Shown piece after piece: positions 25,703 to 39,000 of a stretch of 64,000 nucleotides of DNA. The first letter of the stretch is position 1. Each line of letters begins with the position of its first letter. The position numbers and the translations under genes were made by a program. The notes beneath the pieces are model-generated. The model saw nothing but the letters and a program-made list of their open reading frames with translations, ran no database searches and had not been told where the DNA came from. Source of the DNA: Bugula neritina (Eukaryota > Bryozoa > Gymnolaemata > Cheilostomatida > Bugulidae); NCBI GenBank assembly GCA_964035545.1, contig OZ037765.1:7328698-7392697 (forward strand), given 5' to 3'.

Positions 25703-28700
25703 ATGACGGCTGATAAGGTGACATTAATAACCGTAACCAATAGTAACCAATATAGCTTATAAGTTTATAACATTTAATGCTCTAGATATGATATTTTCTA
25801 TTTTGCAGGATGTTCATGTCATATTTTATAACCTAGCTCTCTTTCTATCATTAGTTGTTTCATGGTTATTAGTATCATAAATAGCTAAATAAAGGCGAAT
25901 ACACTCTATTAATCTTCTGTTATGAAATAATTTCTGAATAAAGATTGCTCAGTGGAAGCAAATAACAAGAAATTTAAAATATATAATTAAATACTCACTA
26001 AGATTTTTTTATGTGTGATTTACGTTAAACATATTATAGAATTTTAGGAGCACCCTAGCATTCTTATCCCACAACTATGCCAGCAATTCTATCAGCTTGG
26101 TTGGGTAACTGGAACTGGTGGTGGTATCAGCATCAAATCAGGGTCAGTATACGCTCATGTAGTTAAAGTATTTAATGTAAAACATCATTGTTATTTTCTA
26201 TGTTATATATTATACTGTTATACTGTTATACTGTACATTCAAGTTGGGCTATCTACTGAGATAATGCTAAACACATGCTGCTCTAATGGTGAGTTGGTTA
26301 AATGTTTCAGATCTGATATATATGTGGCTCCATCTGGTGTACAAAAAGAAAGAATATTGGTAATGGTTTATCAGTACTAATTATGAGCAGTTTGTATCAG
26401 AGACTGGCATGCAATTTATAGTTCAGTCATCAAAATAATAAACAATTCAGCATTGATCTATCCCATAAATTTGGTTGCACTTACTAATTCTTTGCAACTA
26501 TTGCCAATGCATATTTTATTTTCCTCTCAATAACATGTGTGTATATAGATTTAAAATAATTAAATAGGGAATACTATTTGCGGAGTAAAAAGATGTATAT
26601 ATTTGTACCACCACTTTGCTTTTGTTCAAATTTAGTTTCGGATTTTATAAATTGATTTTATAATGTATGAATTTTAGCCTGAAGACATATTTAAGCTGTC
26701 TAGTGATGGGGATTTAATAGAAGGCCCTCCACCAAAGAAGAAACTCAAGCAAAGTCAATGCACACCACTTTTTATGAATGCCTACACACAAAGGGGTAGG
26801 TAAAAGAGATTTTATTGCTTAGGAGATATATTGAGCATGAATGCTACTCATTTTTGTATCAACACATTTTCATTATGCCTAACTTCATGATTATTTTAAA
26901 TTGTAAAATTATTTTGAAAAGCAAGTTGAATTAGATCAGTTGCTAAATGTTATGGTGACACGACATTTCGAAAATGGACAATTGAAAAACAGACATTTGT
27001 AAAATGAAAAATATTCAACATGGTCTAGTCCTGAGGGGTTGTCCAGCATCTGGTCAATTCTAAAATAGCTTTTAAAAATAAATATAATGGCCGAATTAGT
27101 TAGGCTATCATAGAAGTAGAATTAGTAGTTCTAATTTACAGTTGTTCACATTTACAAAAAGCTTTTTGAACCCGACCAGATACTAAATGCCCCCTCTGAA
27201 CTAAGCCATGTTGAATATTTTTCATTCTTTAAATGTCACTCTCCAAATATGTATTTTCCAATCGTCCATTTTCCAAATAGGTGTTTTCCAATTGTCATTT
27301 TCGAATTGTCGCGGATTCAAATGTTTTTGTACCAGCAAGCAAGCTAACAAGTTTCAAAAATATTTAGAGTAGATAACTTCCAATTGCCAAGTTAATTTTT
27401 TAACCAGGTGTGCTGTCTTACTGTGCAGCCCAGTCAATGTGTGAGTTACTGTAGTGCAATAAGAACCTGTAATTTTAGCTAAAAATTGGAAATCCTTATT
27501 TGCCTATTTATAATATTATAAAGCTTTGTTATTTTATGTTGTGCTTTTAATAATGAATATTATTTTTGTATTAACCAGATGTGAAATATGGTCAATTTTT
27601 TCAATTTCAATGCAATAAAAAATTTCTCTAAATTTTTTAAACAAATAAGAATAGAATGGTTGTGATTTGCCAAAAACTTATTTAATTTGTAATGTGTAAA
27701 ATATTTATTTTAAACATCTCGTTAAATATTATCATATGCATTTTATTGAGATGTTAACAACATTGTTTTAACTTACAATGATTAAGTTAACTGGAAATAA
27801 TTTAGGAGCTGGTGATAATTAAAAATGCCGAAATTACCAACACCAAAAATTGACCAACAGAATACATATTATGTCATGCTTTGGAGTTATTTGCTCTATA
27901 TATGTAGTGCAGAACTTCATTCCTTGTTTTCAAATTCTTAGATGCTGGAGCAGTTATCCACACTCATTCAAAGTATGCAGTTCTAGCGACACTACTATAT
28001 CCTGGCACAGAGTTTAAAATCCAGTACCAGGAAATGATAAAAGGAATCCGGCAAGATGCAAGCGGTAACCAAATTAAGCAATATGTATTGTGTGTATTTT
28101 AAGTAGAAGACAAATGTTGGTTTCACAAAACCATATAATGTAGTTTAGAAACTAATGTTAATACTTTAAGAAAATATCTGTACAATCATGTATTCTATCG
28201 ATATTTTAAAAAAAAAGTTTATTATTTTTGTAGTAGCACTGTTGCGACTTTTCATGGTTGCAAAACTTGCCGTCAAAACGGTTGGCTGTTTCAGGGACTT
28301 ATTTGAAGTATGATGACAAGTTAGTGGTGCCCATAATAGAGAATACTTGTGTTGAAAGTGAGTTAGCTAGTGCTATGGCTTCAGCTATGGCCGACTACCC
28401 AGAATGCCCGGCTGTATTAGTCAGACGTCATGGCCTCTATGTGTGGGGACCAACATGGCAGAAGGCTAAAACTATGTGAGTTGGAAAGTTTTTCTTGGCA
28501 GCCCAAATGACTAATTGAAGATTATGTCCATGAATTCAGTGACACTTTTATTTGTTGAACCAATTTGTAAATGTTTGCTTTTACCATATTTTCTATATAA
28601 AACTTTAGAGTTGCTTTTCAACACAATGAGTAGATGTAATGTGATGCAGCTTTACTTATTTGTTGCAAGTGTCCAAAATTAAGGAGAATTTTAGCCTATG

Positions 28701-28872
28701 ATTAAGATTGAATTCCACCCGCCTTTAATTTTGTAGGTGCGAGTGCTTAGACTACCTGTTCGAAATGGCTGTGGAAATGAAGAAACTAGGGTTAGATCCT
28801 TGTGAGCCGCCTTCTTTTGCTGAAGGTGCCTACCTCTCCAAAGAGCATCAACTGATAAAAAATATGCGATGA
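25703..28872 (+). CDS. APIP: Methylthioribulose-1-phosphate dehydratase
   Basis: Cytosolic zinc enzyme of the methionine salvage pathway; it dehydrates 5-methylthioribulose-1-phosphate. Coding exons: 25703-25717, 26048-26142, 26311-26359, 26678-26795, 27942-28064, 28295-28475, 28737-28872; 717 nt, 238 aa (human protein 242). Class II aldolase fold signatures are intact: [35 protein letters not shown], the zinc histidines H99 and H101 in HTHSK, the catalytic-type glutamate E123 in YQEMIKG, and the third zinc histidine H179 in RRHGLYVWG. All four sit exactly 16 positions before their human counterparts. The first coding exon encodes only MTADK and is the least certain part, though its phase fits. 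Intron 4 holds a foldback element. The 3' end faces PUM3 across 344 bp. Confidence 0.95.
26959..27313. mobile_element. Foldback (long terminal inverted repeat) element in APIP intron 4
   Basis: About 355 bp with arms of roughly 100-130 bp that are imperfect reverse complements. The left arm runs from CGACATTTCGAAAATG through GAAAAATATTCAACATGG to TCTGGTC; the right arm mirrors it, ending CATTTTCGAATTGTCG. The right arm has an internal duplication of a GACAATTGGAAAATG-like unit. There is no coding capacity, so it looks like a non-autonomous MITE or foldback element. No clear target-site duplication was identified. Confidence 0.8.
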
Positions 28873-29216
28873 ATTTGGCTTGCATTTTGACATACACATA
28901 TATATATATTTTAATTTTTTAGTATCAAAATAGCATTGCTAATAATTTTACAATTTTAGCATTTGGTGGCAAAATGATTTACGACTTAATATTTTTTATA
29001 GCATGTGTTACATTTTTAATTGTTGGTTATTACTTGAAAAAAGCATTTGATTCATCTCTTGTAAATATACTATTGGACAAGAATAAGTAATAATAGTATT
29101 ACTAGTTAAATATTTTATTTCAAATTTAAGCATCACTCACATGACCGAAGCATATGAAGTAATTTGCCAAGACAAATATTGTGACATCGATTTATTCATC
29201 ATTTGCAAAAAAATAT
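28873..29216. other. Convergent 3' spacer between APIP and PUM3
   Basis: The 344 bp hold both 3' UTRs. No canonical AATAAA is seen for APIP on the plus strand, only AATAAG and AATAAT near 29085-29095, so its poly(A) site may use a variant signal. Confidence 0.55.
29114..29119 (-). terminator. Probable poly(A) signal of PUM3
   Basis: AATAAA on the minus strand, about 98 nt downstream of the PUM3 stop codon. Confidence 0.55.
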
Positions 29217-32200
29217 CTAGATAAAATTTAGCATTGACTCTTTTAATGTACTGTTGGCGAGTTTAGAAATTGCATCTTTGTGTTGCCCAAGTAATTTGAC
29301 AAGAGTTGTCTTTCCTTGATCACTGATGGAAGAATTGAGCAACCTGAGGCAAAAATCATAACCATGTCATAGTGAGCAAGTGGCTGTAGACAAGTCAATT
29401 ATATATATATATTATATATAATGATGTATAGTTTCCCAGCAAAGAGCTCAGAGCAAAGTGAATAAAAGTATTATACGATAAAGGACAATACTGATATATA
29501 TATATATAGAAGGTGGTTTGATTTCATGTAAAATTATAATACAGTGTTGAATATATGCACTGTAACACAAGACAGACTTACGTAAGGATTAGGTAACAGC
29601 CCTGCTCATATTGACAATATGTTGAAAGATGAGAAGACTTTATACCATCAACAAACTGATCAGCGACAGAGCCTGCAAATATGAGACAAATATGAGAGAC
29701 ATTGCCAAGTCTGCTTGCTGGTATATGTTATAAACAAACCACACTTATCTTGTAAGTCAATCTAATTTCTAGTTGATGGCTAATGTGACAATAACAGTGA
29801 AACATTGGCCAATGTTATGGAATTACTCCAAGTTTATACACTAGAATAAAATTATTAGTGTGTTTTTGCCAAGAAGAAAAACTATGAACAATTTCATGTG
29901 TCTATGATGCAAGCAGCTTGCCTACTAGATTTCACATAACCACAAATATTTTGATGAAAATCTGAAAGATGATAAACACCTGCGTATAAATAGTTTTTAA
30001 GTAGTGTATCCATAATATAACTCACACTTGTCAGAAGTTGATTAAGAGAATTTCTTTGACCATATTACAATGGACATAATTTCAGACACTGCCTTGTCAT
30101 AATGACACTCAGAGTTATTAACCACCACTCACCAGTAGCATCATTCTGTATCAACTTTTGAATGCAGAATCGCATAGCTTTATCATTCAACACATGACTA
30201 CTAGCAGTTTCACTGTAAGGACTGTCAAACAGAGTGACTATTCTACTGAGTAGAGGGTTTTGGTCTCCTGAAGCGTGTTTTAGAATTGAGAAGAGCAGCA
30301 TTTTGAGAGCGCCATTAGACATCAATTTGTCGAGGTGTTCAGCAGCGTATGCCAAGCAGGCAGATGAAATCTACAAGAATGTCAAGTAGGAATATTTGTC
30401 AATAAATTCAATTCTGATGAATATTTCCGCTTTCACAATTTAAATTTTAATCAAGTAGAATAATTACAGATGAATTCTAAAAACTACACCAAACTGTTAA
30501 CATTGTATTTAGCAGACTAATGAAATAAACAATTGATAAAAGTTGACACACAGCAACAAAAATATAATAACAATGTAGCTGTTGTAGTTAATCCGGACAA
30601 GGAAACACATAAATTCATAGTATTTTATATAGTTGAGTTATTTCATTATAAAATGCACTACACTTTGCTACAATCAATAGTTAGACTGAGATTTATATAG
30701 AATAATATATAAATAAATAATATCTGCAGCACAGCTTGACACAGATATATCCTATCATCAAGACATACATATGCCAGACTTGGCAGTCATTTGCCTTTGA
30801 CAGTTATAAAGCTATGAAGCCACCTGTTAGTGAGAAATTTTTGCACTACAAAATCTATTTGATACACCAACTTGATATGATTATATGAGTGAATATTGCT
30901 AGTTTGATTATAGTAAAGAAATGGGCATGGCGAACACCTCTTTGAAAATAGTGCAAGAGAAATCAAATGGCAATACCTCATCCCTGAGCTCTTTTCGTCT
31001 GATATCCGAATCCTTTTTACTAAATGGATTAGCGTCACCAATAGACAGGAAGTCTCTGATCTCTTTATTAACACACTGGGGATCTCGAGCGTTCAGCAAG
31101 TAGTGAAGAACGTGGCGGCCGTATTTGTCATCTACTAACACCTGCATTTTCTCAATGATGGTAGACACTATCAGCTGTTGAGAACAAAATATAGAGAAAT
31201 CAATTAAAACAAAAGCAAATAAAATACACAGAAGAGAAAACGTATATCTAAACAAAGTATATAAAACTTCTTACCTTGGAAACTAATTTTGTATCGTCTA
31301 CAGTGTCAAATATAGCATAGAGTAGCATGTGACCGTACTCTTCCACAAGTAGCTTCTCAATGTATGGCTTAATCTGTTTTATTATAAGTTTTCGACCTTT
31401 AGCTGAGCTGTACCACACGACGTACATGCCAGCCTTAGCACCTTCTCTAGTGTGAACTATATTAGGAACATGTTCTTGGAGACACTCGGCTAGTGCCTGC
31501 AATCATAATATACATTTACTAACACTTGTGTATGTAGAAACCACTTTGTAATGTCTACATAGTGGCACAATTCTTGTACTGTACTGTTATACATGTACAC
31601 ATTGTGAAAAGATGGTTCTGTACTACCAGTAGATATCAAGTGGGTACTGTAGGTTATAGATGGCATTAATAAATCAATTAACTGAACATTCATTCGCTTT
31701 GAAATTTAATGCAGTAACCTCTATTTGAAGTAATTTAATATAAAAAAACATTGTTCAGCTTTATTGAAAAATATTTAACGTGATGTTTTTCAAGTCAGTA
31801 ATATGGCACACAATTGACAATCTACGCATTTGGTATGCTGTCACAATTATTTGTATGCTATGGAGTATAGAAGCAGTTAAAAAAAACAATTTTTTAAGCA
31901 TAATTGTCAATCTGCAGTGTAGACAAACCAAGCAAGGCTTTTTAAATTCTAATTGTAACATTTGCTATTTCTATATAAATTGGGAAACATCATACAAAGC
32001 AGGACACAGCTACAAGTTACAGTATGTGTAATATATGTATTATACTTGATAGTGTAATATATTTAACATTATATTATATTTAATAGTAGGCTACATTACA
32101 TTTAATAGTATATTATTACATCTGATAGTATATTATATCTGATAGAAACGGAGGCAGGTATGATTAATTGATGCGTTTCAATTTTTGATTTTACCCTCCT

Positions 32201-35200
32201 GAAAGTTATCAACTCCATTGTCATATAAATAACTGTGACACAACAGCCAGTGACGGACTATAGATATTTAGTATGTCAACTACCAACCTGACGATCAGTG
32301 TCATCTGAGTGTGTCAGGTACTCAAACAGCAAGTTGTGAACAAAAGTATAGCTGAGAGCGTCTTTATGAATAATACTCTCCAGGGTTTCTCTCATGTATT
32401 TCAAAATAAACGGCTTCTTTTCTGGCTGCAAATTGAGCACCTAGAAACAGCACAGGAAATAGAAAGAAGTACACAGAAAATGCAAACCTTGTGAATTAAA
32501 GGTTCAGTTGGTGGAAAAACATATTACATAAAAAAAGCGAAAGCTTTACAACACACACATTTAAAAAAAATAGAGCACTGAATTCAGTAAATAATGTAGC
32601 ATCAGATGCAGATTAGCATTTCAAATTATCTACAGCAGACTAGTATCATTGTAGGCCTATATGCTTGTCCAGGTTGCCAGTTTCCATGAACTATGCCATT
32701 GCCAAAAATAAAGGGAGCCATTTTTAATGCAAATATTTTCTTACTGACAAGTTTGTGTATTCAAGAGCCTGGAACATTTTACAGCTGTCTAGTAATAAAT
32801 GTTGCTTGCGCATAATTACATTCAATCTGCTTAACCAATCGTCAGATTTTCCGATTTTTTTCAACGTAGAAGGTGTACTGCGGTTTGATCATCACCAATG
32901 TTTAAGAATGTTAAAGTATTTTAAGAAAACCGTCCCAACGTAGCCAGGCCTTATAAATTCTCACGTACGATTCACAAAAGTTGAGATTCAGTCTCAAGAG
33001 TGCAACAAAAGTACGATTGAGCAGTCAGGACATGGTAACAACCATTTTCCCGTAACACGGAAATGAAATAACAGAAATACGTCTAAGAGTCAAGTGAAAT
33101 GTCAGGAATAAACCTGCCTCAGATAGCGGCTGGTCCTTGGCTGTGGAGACCAGCATAAATGAAGGCCCATAGAATTGTCTAGAGAAGGAGAGCCTCTGCT
33201 GAGAGTTGGCATACTCATTGTACGCATACTCTACTACAGGGCCGGCTGTTTTATGAGTCAGGAGTCGTCTCGCATTCTCCATCAACTTTCCTGCAAAAAT
33301 ATCCAGTATAGATGTAATAGAGCCGTAGCAAAGAGTCCAGTATATTTAGCCAACTATTATGACCTTGGAAACATGCGCATGTCTCAACAAAGTTTTACTT
33401 TACCTCCTCCACAACATCACAAGCATTCAGAAACTAACCAGTATATGTTTAGAACTTAGAAAAAGAGCATTCACAATATAATTACACTGTGAAATGTATT
33501 TCGAGAGTAAATGTAACTCGCAAGTACCACACCTATGATGAAATGTTTTTCCTCCTTAGTTCCTCTCCTAAGAAGTGACCTGACAAAGAATACCGAGTAT
33601 TTCGACTTGGTCATCTCCAACACAGACTCCTTAAGACTTGAGAATAACTCTGATCTCAAAACTGCAGGTGCATATTTACATAAGCATTGAAATATTCTAG
33701 TGGTGTCATGAGCAAACACAAAGTCCCTTTCCTTCCCTCGGACTAATGTCATAATCTAAAAGACCAAGGCATTGTGAAAATAACAAATATGTACAAAACC
33801 AGTGTTCACTCTATGCAGAGTAAAGGCTTTGCAGTTGTAAATCATTTGTGGGATGCTTTGCTATAGAACAGGAATAACTTCCTGACAAAAACTAATATTT
33901 GCATTTCTTCCAAAATTATCACCTAAACTATAAACAGGAAAAGGAAGAGAATAATTGTCAGAAGGAAAGTGGAACGACTGAAACTCTATATGTATAATTC
34001 AATTAGTAAATAGCAAACTAATAATCTGCCACTATAACTATATACATTTGTAAAGAATGCTGCTGTTTAAAATTTAATGGAATTGAAAATCTAAAAATGA
34101 CTTAATAGTACCACATAAAACATCTTACTTTATCACACAGCTGCATTCTTTTATCCTTTGACATATCCTGCCTGCGCAAATCCTCCCACAACTTCTTGAT
34201 TTCAACAGTGACATCATAGTGACTGCAATCTTTCTGCCTCCTCTCAATTCGCAAACTTTTAGCCTTAGCATGAGATTCTTTGCTGCTCAGTTTCACAGGC
34301 TTTGGCTGCTCTATAAACATTGGGGAAACTTTAATTGGTGATGAATTGATGAACCAGCATACAAATTTATTAAATTATACTTTTACTGTAGTAAAATATT
34401 AAAACGCTCATCTATGGTACAATTATTTTCAAGTATAAAGGATGAGTGTAAATACTCCGATAAAAACATGGAAACTGTAAAAGAGTAAAATATACAATTA
34501 CATAATTTAAGATACTCATAGCTGTTGAAATACTTGATTGTCATGCTCAAACTAATACTTATTAATACATAACAAAGGGCTAATACTTATACTAATACTA
34601 GTAATAATGATAGTAATATTTATATTAGACATCATTATAATAGTACTGATACTGATAGTACTAGTAGTAGTACTACCAATATTGAATATACTTATACCAT
34701 CACTGATTACTAATACTTATAGCTATACAGTTATAATTGAATATTATCAGTATCATATTCATAATGAGTGATAATGGCAATCTCAATCTGCTATTGTTAA
34801 TCATAATCATAATGATATTCATATTCATATTGATAATCACTTAATCATCATGATAACCCAGTGATACTAATAGTGAGACTGAGAATACCTGTACTCAGTA
34901 CTGCAACTGTAAGACTAAGTGTATCAGACTCAGCATCAGTATGAGTACGAGTATAGGTAATAGCCTAGTGCACCACAGCTACAATAACAATATGAATTAC
35001 TGAATATGAAATTACTACACTTTTAATTTGAGGGAGTTACCGATAGTGATTTCAATCTTCAGTCAAAATTAAGAAAAACAACAATTACTATTACTATTAG
35101 TATTACTAATACCATTAGTATTAGTATTAGTATAAGTATTACATTTACTATTTGAATTTGAATTTCATTTGTGATTAACAACAACTGATTTGTCCGACAG

Positions 35201-35392
35201 TAACTTGAGATTGATTTGAAACTTACTTTTCAATTTATCTACAGTAAACTTTTTACTGTGAGGTTTATGTTTTTCCTTTTTAGTGGACGGATTTGGTTTA
35301 ACAGTGGGTGTCTTTCGTTTTTTATTAGCTACAACACCAGCATTTTCTTTGGCTGAAGTCTCCTCACGTGAACGCTTTTTAAGGTTGGCCAT
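29217..35392 (-). CDS. PUM3: Pumilio homologue 3 (Puf6-type ribosome-biogenesis factor)
   Basis: Nucleolar Puf-like repeat protein expected to bind pre-rRNA and act in large-subunit assembly. Coding exons, in transcript order: 35392-35227, 34310-34129, 33755-33533, 33290-33118, 32440-32288, 31496-31275, 31174-30977, 30370-30133, 29672-29582, 29343-29217; 1,773 nt, 590 aa. The N-terminus is Lys/Arg-rich (KKRSREE, ANKKRKTPT). Family landmarks follow in order: EIKKLWEDLRRQDMSKDKR, DFVFAHDTTRIFQC, AGPVVEYAYN, VLNLQPEKKPF, VDDKYGRHVLHYLL, and FSKKDSDIRRKELRDE. Exon 4 keeps the frame only with a GC donor at 33117-33116 (GAG then GCAGGT). That choice also reproduces the family spacing before VLNLQPEK. 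An in-frame ATG seven codons upstream (35413) is a possible alternative start. Confidence 0.94.
34550..35165. repeat. Degenerate TAATAC/TAATAG/TGATACTGATAG repeats in PUM3 intron 1
   Basis: Long low-complexity stretch of diverged 3-6-bp units (TAATACTTATACTAATAC, TAGTACTGATACTGATAG, ATTAGTATTAGTATTAG), ending in TTTGAATTTGAATTT about 60 bp from the exon 1 donor. Confidence 0.7.
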
Positions 35393-36064
35393 GTTGCAAT
35401 GATCTCTTTTCACATTTTCGACTTATACTTGCAGTTAATGTAAATTGAGCTCCTAACCAATCCACAGTTGAAAATTATTATCTGTTTAGTAGTCGTATAT
35501 TTGAGTGTATCTTTTCGTAATTTGTTCGAATCTTTACGATGAGGATTACATTACACCACGTGCAGGCTTTTAGTCAAAAGTAATGAACTTGCAGACTGCT
35601 AGAAATTCTTTGCGCAACTTGTTATTGCCAAGAGCAGGCGTTAGTGTTGGCCAGTATATTACTTGGCAAGGTTTGTGGAAGTGGGGGGAAAGTTGTAAAC
35701 ATAAGTTGTAAATTGATATTCTAAAGCATTTTATTTGAGACAATATCTAGCAAAGGTTATTTTATCAACATTTCCAAGATCATTACTGTTATCTTCCACA
35801 TTGGCATTAATTTTAAACACAAAACAATTTTGATCAACTTGGTTAAGTAAAGATTCTGTCCAGTGCAATCAAATTCAAGCGTGAATTTGCCTATCAGTAT
35901 CTATCTCCATCTATATATTTCAAGTGTTTTACCATTACCATTGCGGCATAGCCTACAGTATAGTGTATACAAAAAATTATCCTGCTCAAACGAAGGTCTC
36001 ATATCAAGGTTTTTAGCTTTATTGCAAAGTTATCATAAAGAAAGTATCAGAGTTTCAACAAGCT
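35393..36064. promoter_or_regulatory. Head-to-head promoter region of PUM3 and hexokinase
   Basis: The two divergent start codons lie only 672 bp apart. The spacer has a CACGTG E-box at 35557-35562, and another lies inside PUM3 exon 1 at 35365-35370. By base composition several CACGTG sites are expected in the window by chance, so only the clustering is suggestive. No TATA box is obvious. Confidence 0.45.
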
Positions 36065-39000
36065 ATGGTTTCTCTACTGGATATAGAAAATATGGTAAGT
36101 CACAAATTACAAATAAATTATTTATTGTAATTATTAACTTCAAGATTCACTGTGTAGCTGTTGAGGTTTCAAGTTTTTTTTGTTTTATTTTCAAATATAG
36201 AACTTTGCTCTATATCATTTTTAAGAGCCATGAGCAAATGGTTATAAGTAAATTTAATTTTGCAGAGCAGTAGACAGTAGTATGTACTTAACTTTATGCA
36301 ACTTGTAGTTGTTTATTATTGAATTTAATTCATAGCAAAAATTTTTATGGTAAGCACATGCTATATAATATTGATAGTTTCTAATGTATCCATCTTGAAT
36401 TTTTAAATAAAGTTTATTTTCAAGTTAACCTGCTTTGATACTGTCAGTGTTTTAAAGTTTGTGATAATTGTTAACCAAGTAATCTCAGTATTTCAAATTG
36501 CACTGTTCTGCCTTCAATGCCTACACCCTAGTATAAGTGAAATTGGGTATGCTTAATTTTGCTCTTTGACAACTATTAAAAATTATTCAATTATAAGTAT
36601 TACAAAATGTAGATTATTAAGACATTATTCTTGCCCTATTTTATTTTGTCTTGTCTAATTTTTAGGTTGAAAAGAGGCTTCGTCCCTTGCAGCCCAGTTT
36701 GTCCTGCTACGAACAGGTGGCTGCTCTGATGGATGAAACAATGAATGATGGTTTAACAGAGAAATCTGATCTCTCTGCTGATATCAAGATGTACATCACA
36801 TATGTTCGATCTTTACCTGATGGCTCAGGTTGGTTGTTATTTTTATTTAGCTCATTTAGGAGCAGTAGTGGCGAAATTGAGATAGCCTAAGTTCTTTAAT
36901 TTCTTTTATTAAATTTTTGGTTTGGAGCGCAAGTTGAGATTCTTGCGAGAACATAATTTCTTTTGCTACATTTCTAATCTAGAACACAGGCTTTTCTCAA
37001 TTTCTCCATTACTGCACCTGCCTCTTTATTTCAGTCATTCACGTTATTTTTAACTTGCAGGTGCTCATCAACACCATATACCTATTTAATAATAAATATC
37101 ACATTTTATATTATTTTTATTATTAGAAGTTGGAAAGTTTCTGGCCCTAGACCTTGGTGGAACCAATTTCCGTGTGCTGCTGATTAATTTGGAAAATGGT
37201 CGAATGTCTCTGACGAGTAAAGTTTATTCCATCTCTGAGGCCGTTATGCTTGGTCCTGGAAATGAGGTTTGTTTGATTGTTTCATGAACCAGTTTTGTCA
37301 AACTGTCATAGACTTGATAATAAAATGCTACATTTAAATTGTTTTAGTGTGAGCCAATAAGTTGTCAATGCAAAATACTTGATATACTTAATATGCAGTC
37401 AGTGTATTGATATACTTACAGTTATTCTACTGCTTACTATTCACTACACTACTGCTTCATAGACATCATAATATAGCCATAGTCACGTGTAAAAAAAGCT
37501 GTCGCTGGTATTCCAATGACTTTTTTGCCCTTTGAAGTAATAATATTATCCTTAGCCTTTATAAAATGTTGCTAAATGTTTGATATCAAACCAACCTTCT
37601 TCATATAAAACATGTGTCTCATATTATTAGACAGGTGTGTTATTTTAGAACTATACGCAGGTATCAACTCTTGGATAGATACCAAATATGGCTAGTTTAT
37701 TGGACTTTGGATTTGTTAACCTTAAGGTGTTTTTAAATAATATTAGTTATGAAGCTTGCAGACTACATCCGCTTGATTTGGCTCTTTCTTTACCATCTCT
37801 TGTGTTCTGTTTAGTTGTTTGACCACATTGCCTCGTGTATTCGAGAATTTCTGGAGAATGAGGGGATTGAAAATGAGCAATTGCCACTTGGATTTACATT
37901 TTCTTTTCCATGCAGCCAAGAAGGTCTAAACAAGTCTCGGCTTGTGAATTGGACCAAGGGCTTCAAGTGCTCTGGGGTCGAAGGGGAAGACATTGTTGTC
38001 TTGCTTCATCAAGCTATTGCTAGGCAGGTCAGTAACTAACGGCTTTCTACAGAGCTGAGCTACGTTCTATCTTACAGTTACTTAGCTTGTTATTAATTGC
38101 TTTAGATGAGTGCACATTGCACAAGATGTTCTTATGCTGGTAGTATGGCGTGATGCTGTGATTGGTCTATTAAGCCACACCTCAAAAAGTAATACTGAAC
38201 TATTGTTGAACTATTGTTATATGCATGCACCAGCGTGTTTGACACATTGGTTTCCTCACGAAACAGACTCTTATAAAACACTAGTTTGGTTTTAAAAATA
38301 GTTGAAATACCTTAGTTGAAGCCTGAGGTTGGAGATGGGTGTGCCTCGTGACTTATAACCCCTGTGTTGTAAGCTTCCAGTCTAAAAATCTCAAATACTG
38401 ATCAAAATTTTAACTGTTGAACCCAAAAATCTCAAACGCCAATAAAATTATGCAATTTTGAGCTCCAACTGGCAATTTTTTTAAATTATTGTTTACAAGT
38501 ATTATATCATACTAATTGCAGCTGAAACACTGTTAAAAACGTTGTTTACATTCAAAGTCATGCATTTTTTACAGAAGCTGATGGTGAGGTGTGTTGCTGT
38601 GATAAATGACACAGTAGGAGCATTGCTGGCTGGTGCCCACCTTGACGAAGATTGCCAAATTGGGATTATCCTTGGTAATTTGGAAAATTAATAATTTTGC
38701 CTCATAACGTAATAAGCAATATATAGCTGTTATATAAGCCTCTGAGTCACTACTTGGTATATGGAGAGAATTTTTGGACTTGGGCTACATATAACTTATT
38801 TTACCAGCGGCTAATACTTCATAAACTATATTTATTCTATTGTTTCAGTTTTTACAGAATGTTGAATGATTTTAGGTACAGGCACAAATGCATGTTACAT
38901 GGAAAACACATCTAAAATTGAGAAGTGGAGGGGTGACAAAGATAGACAAGTAAGTGCAAGCGCCCTATAATGCTGTGCTGGGAAACTAAGCCCTGCATCC

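Noticed and set aside
33114-33114. Ordinary GT donor for PUM3 exon 4
   Set aside because: Breaks the frame into the next exon and makes the total coding length not divisible by three, whereas the GC donor at 33117 fits both frame and family alignment.
35863-36273. 136-codon open frame overlapping hexokinase exon 1
   Set aside because: It is in a different frame from the hexokinase chain and runs through the exon 1 donor; no family resemblance. The short [10 protein letters not shown] start fits the phase of exon 2.
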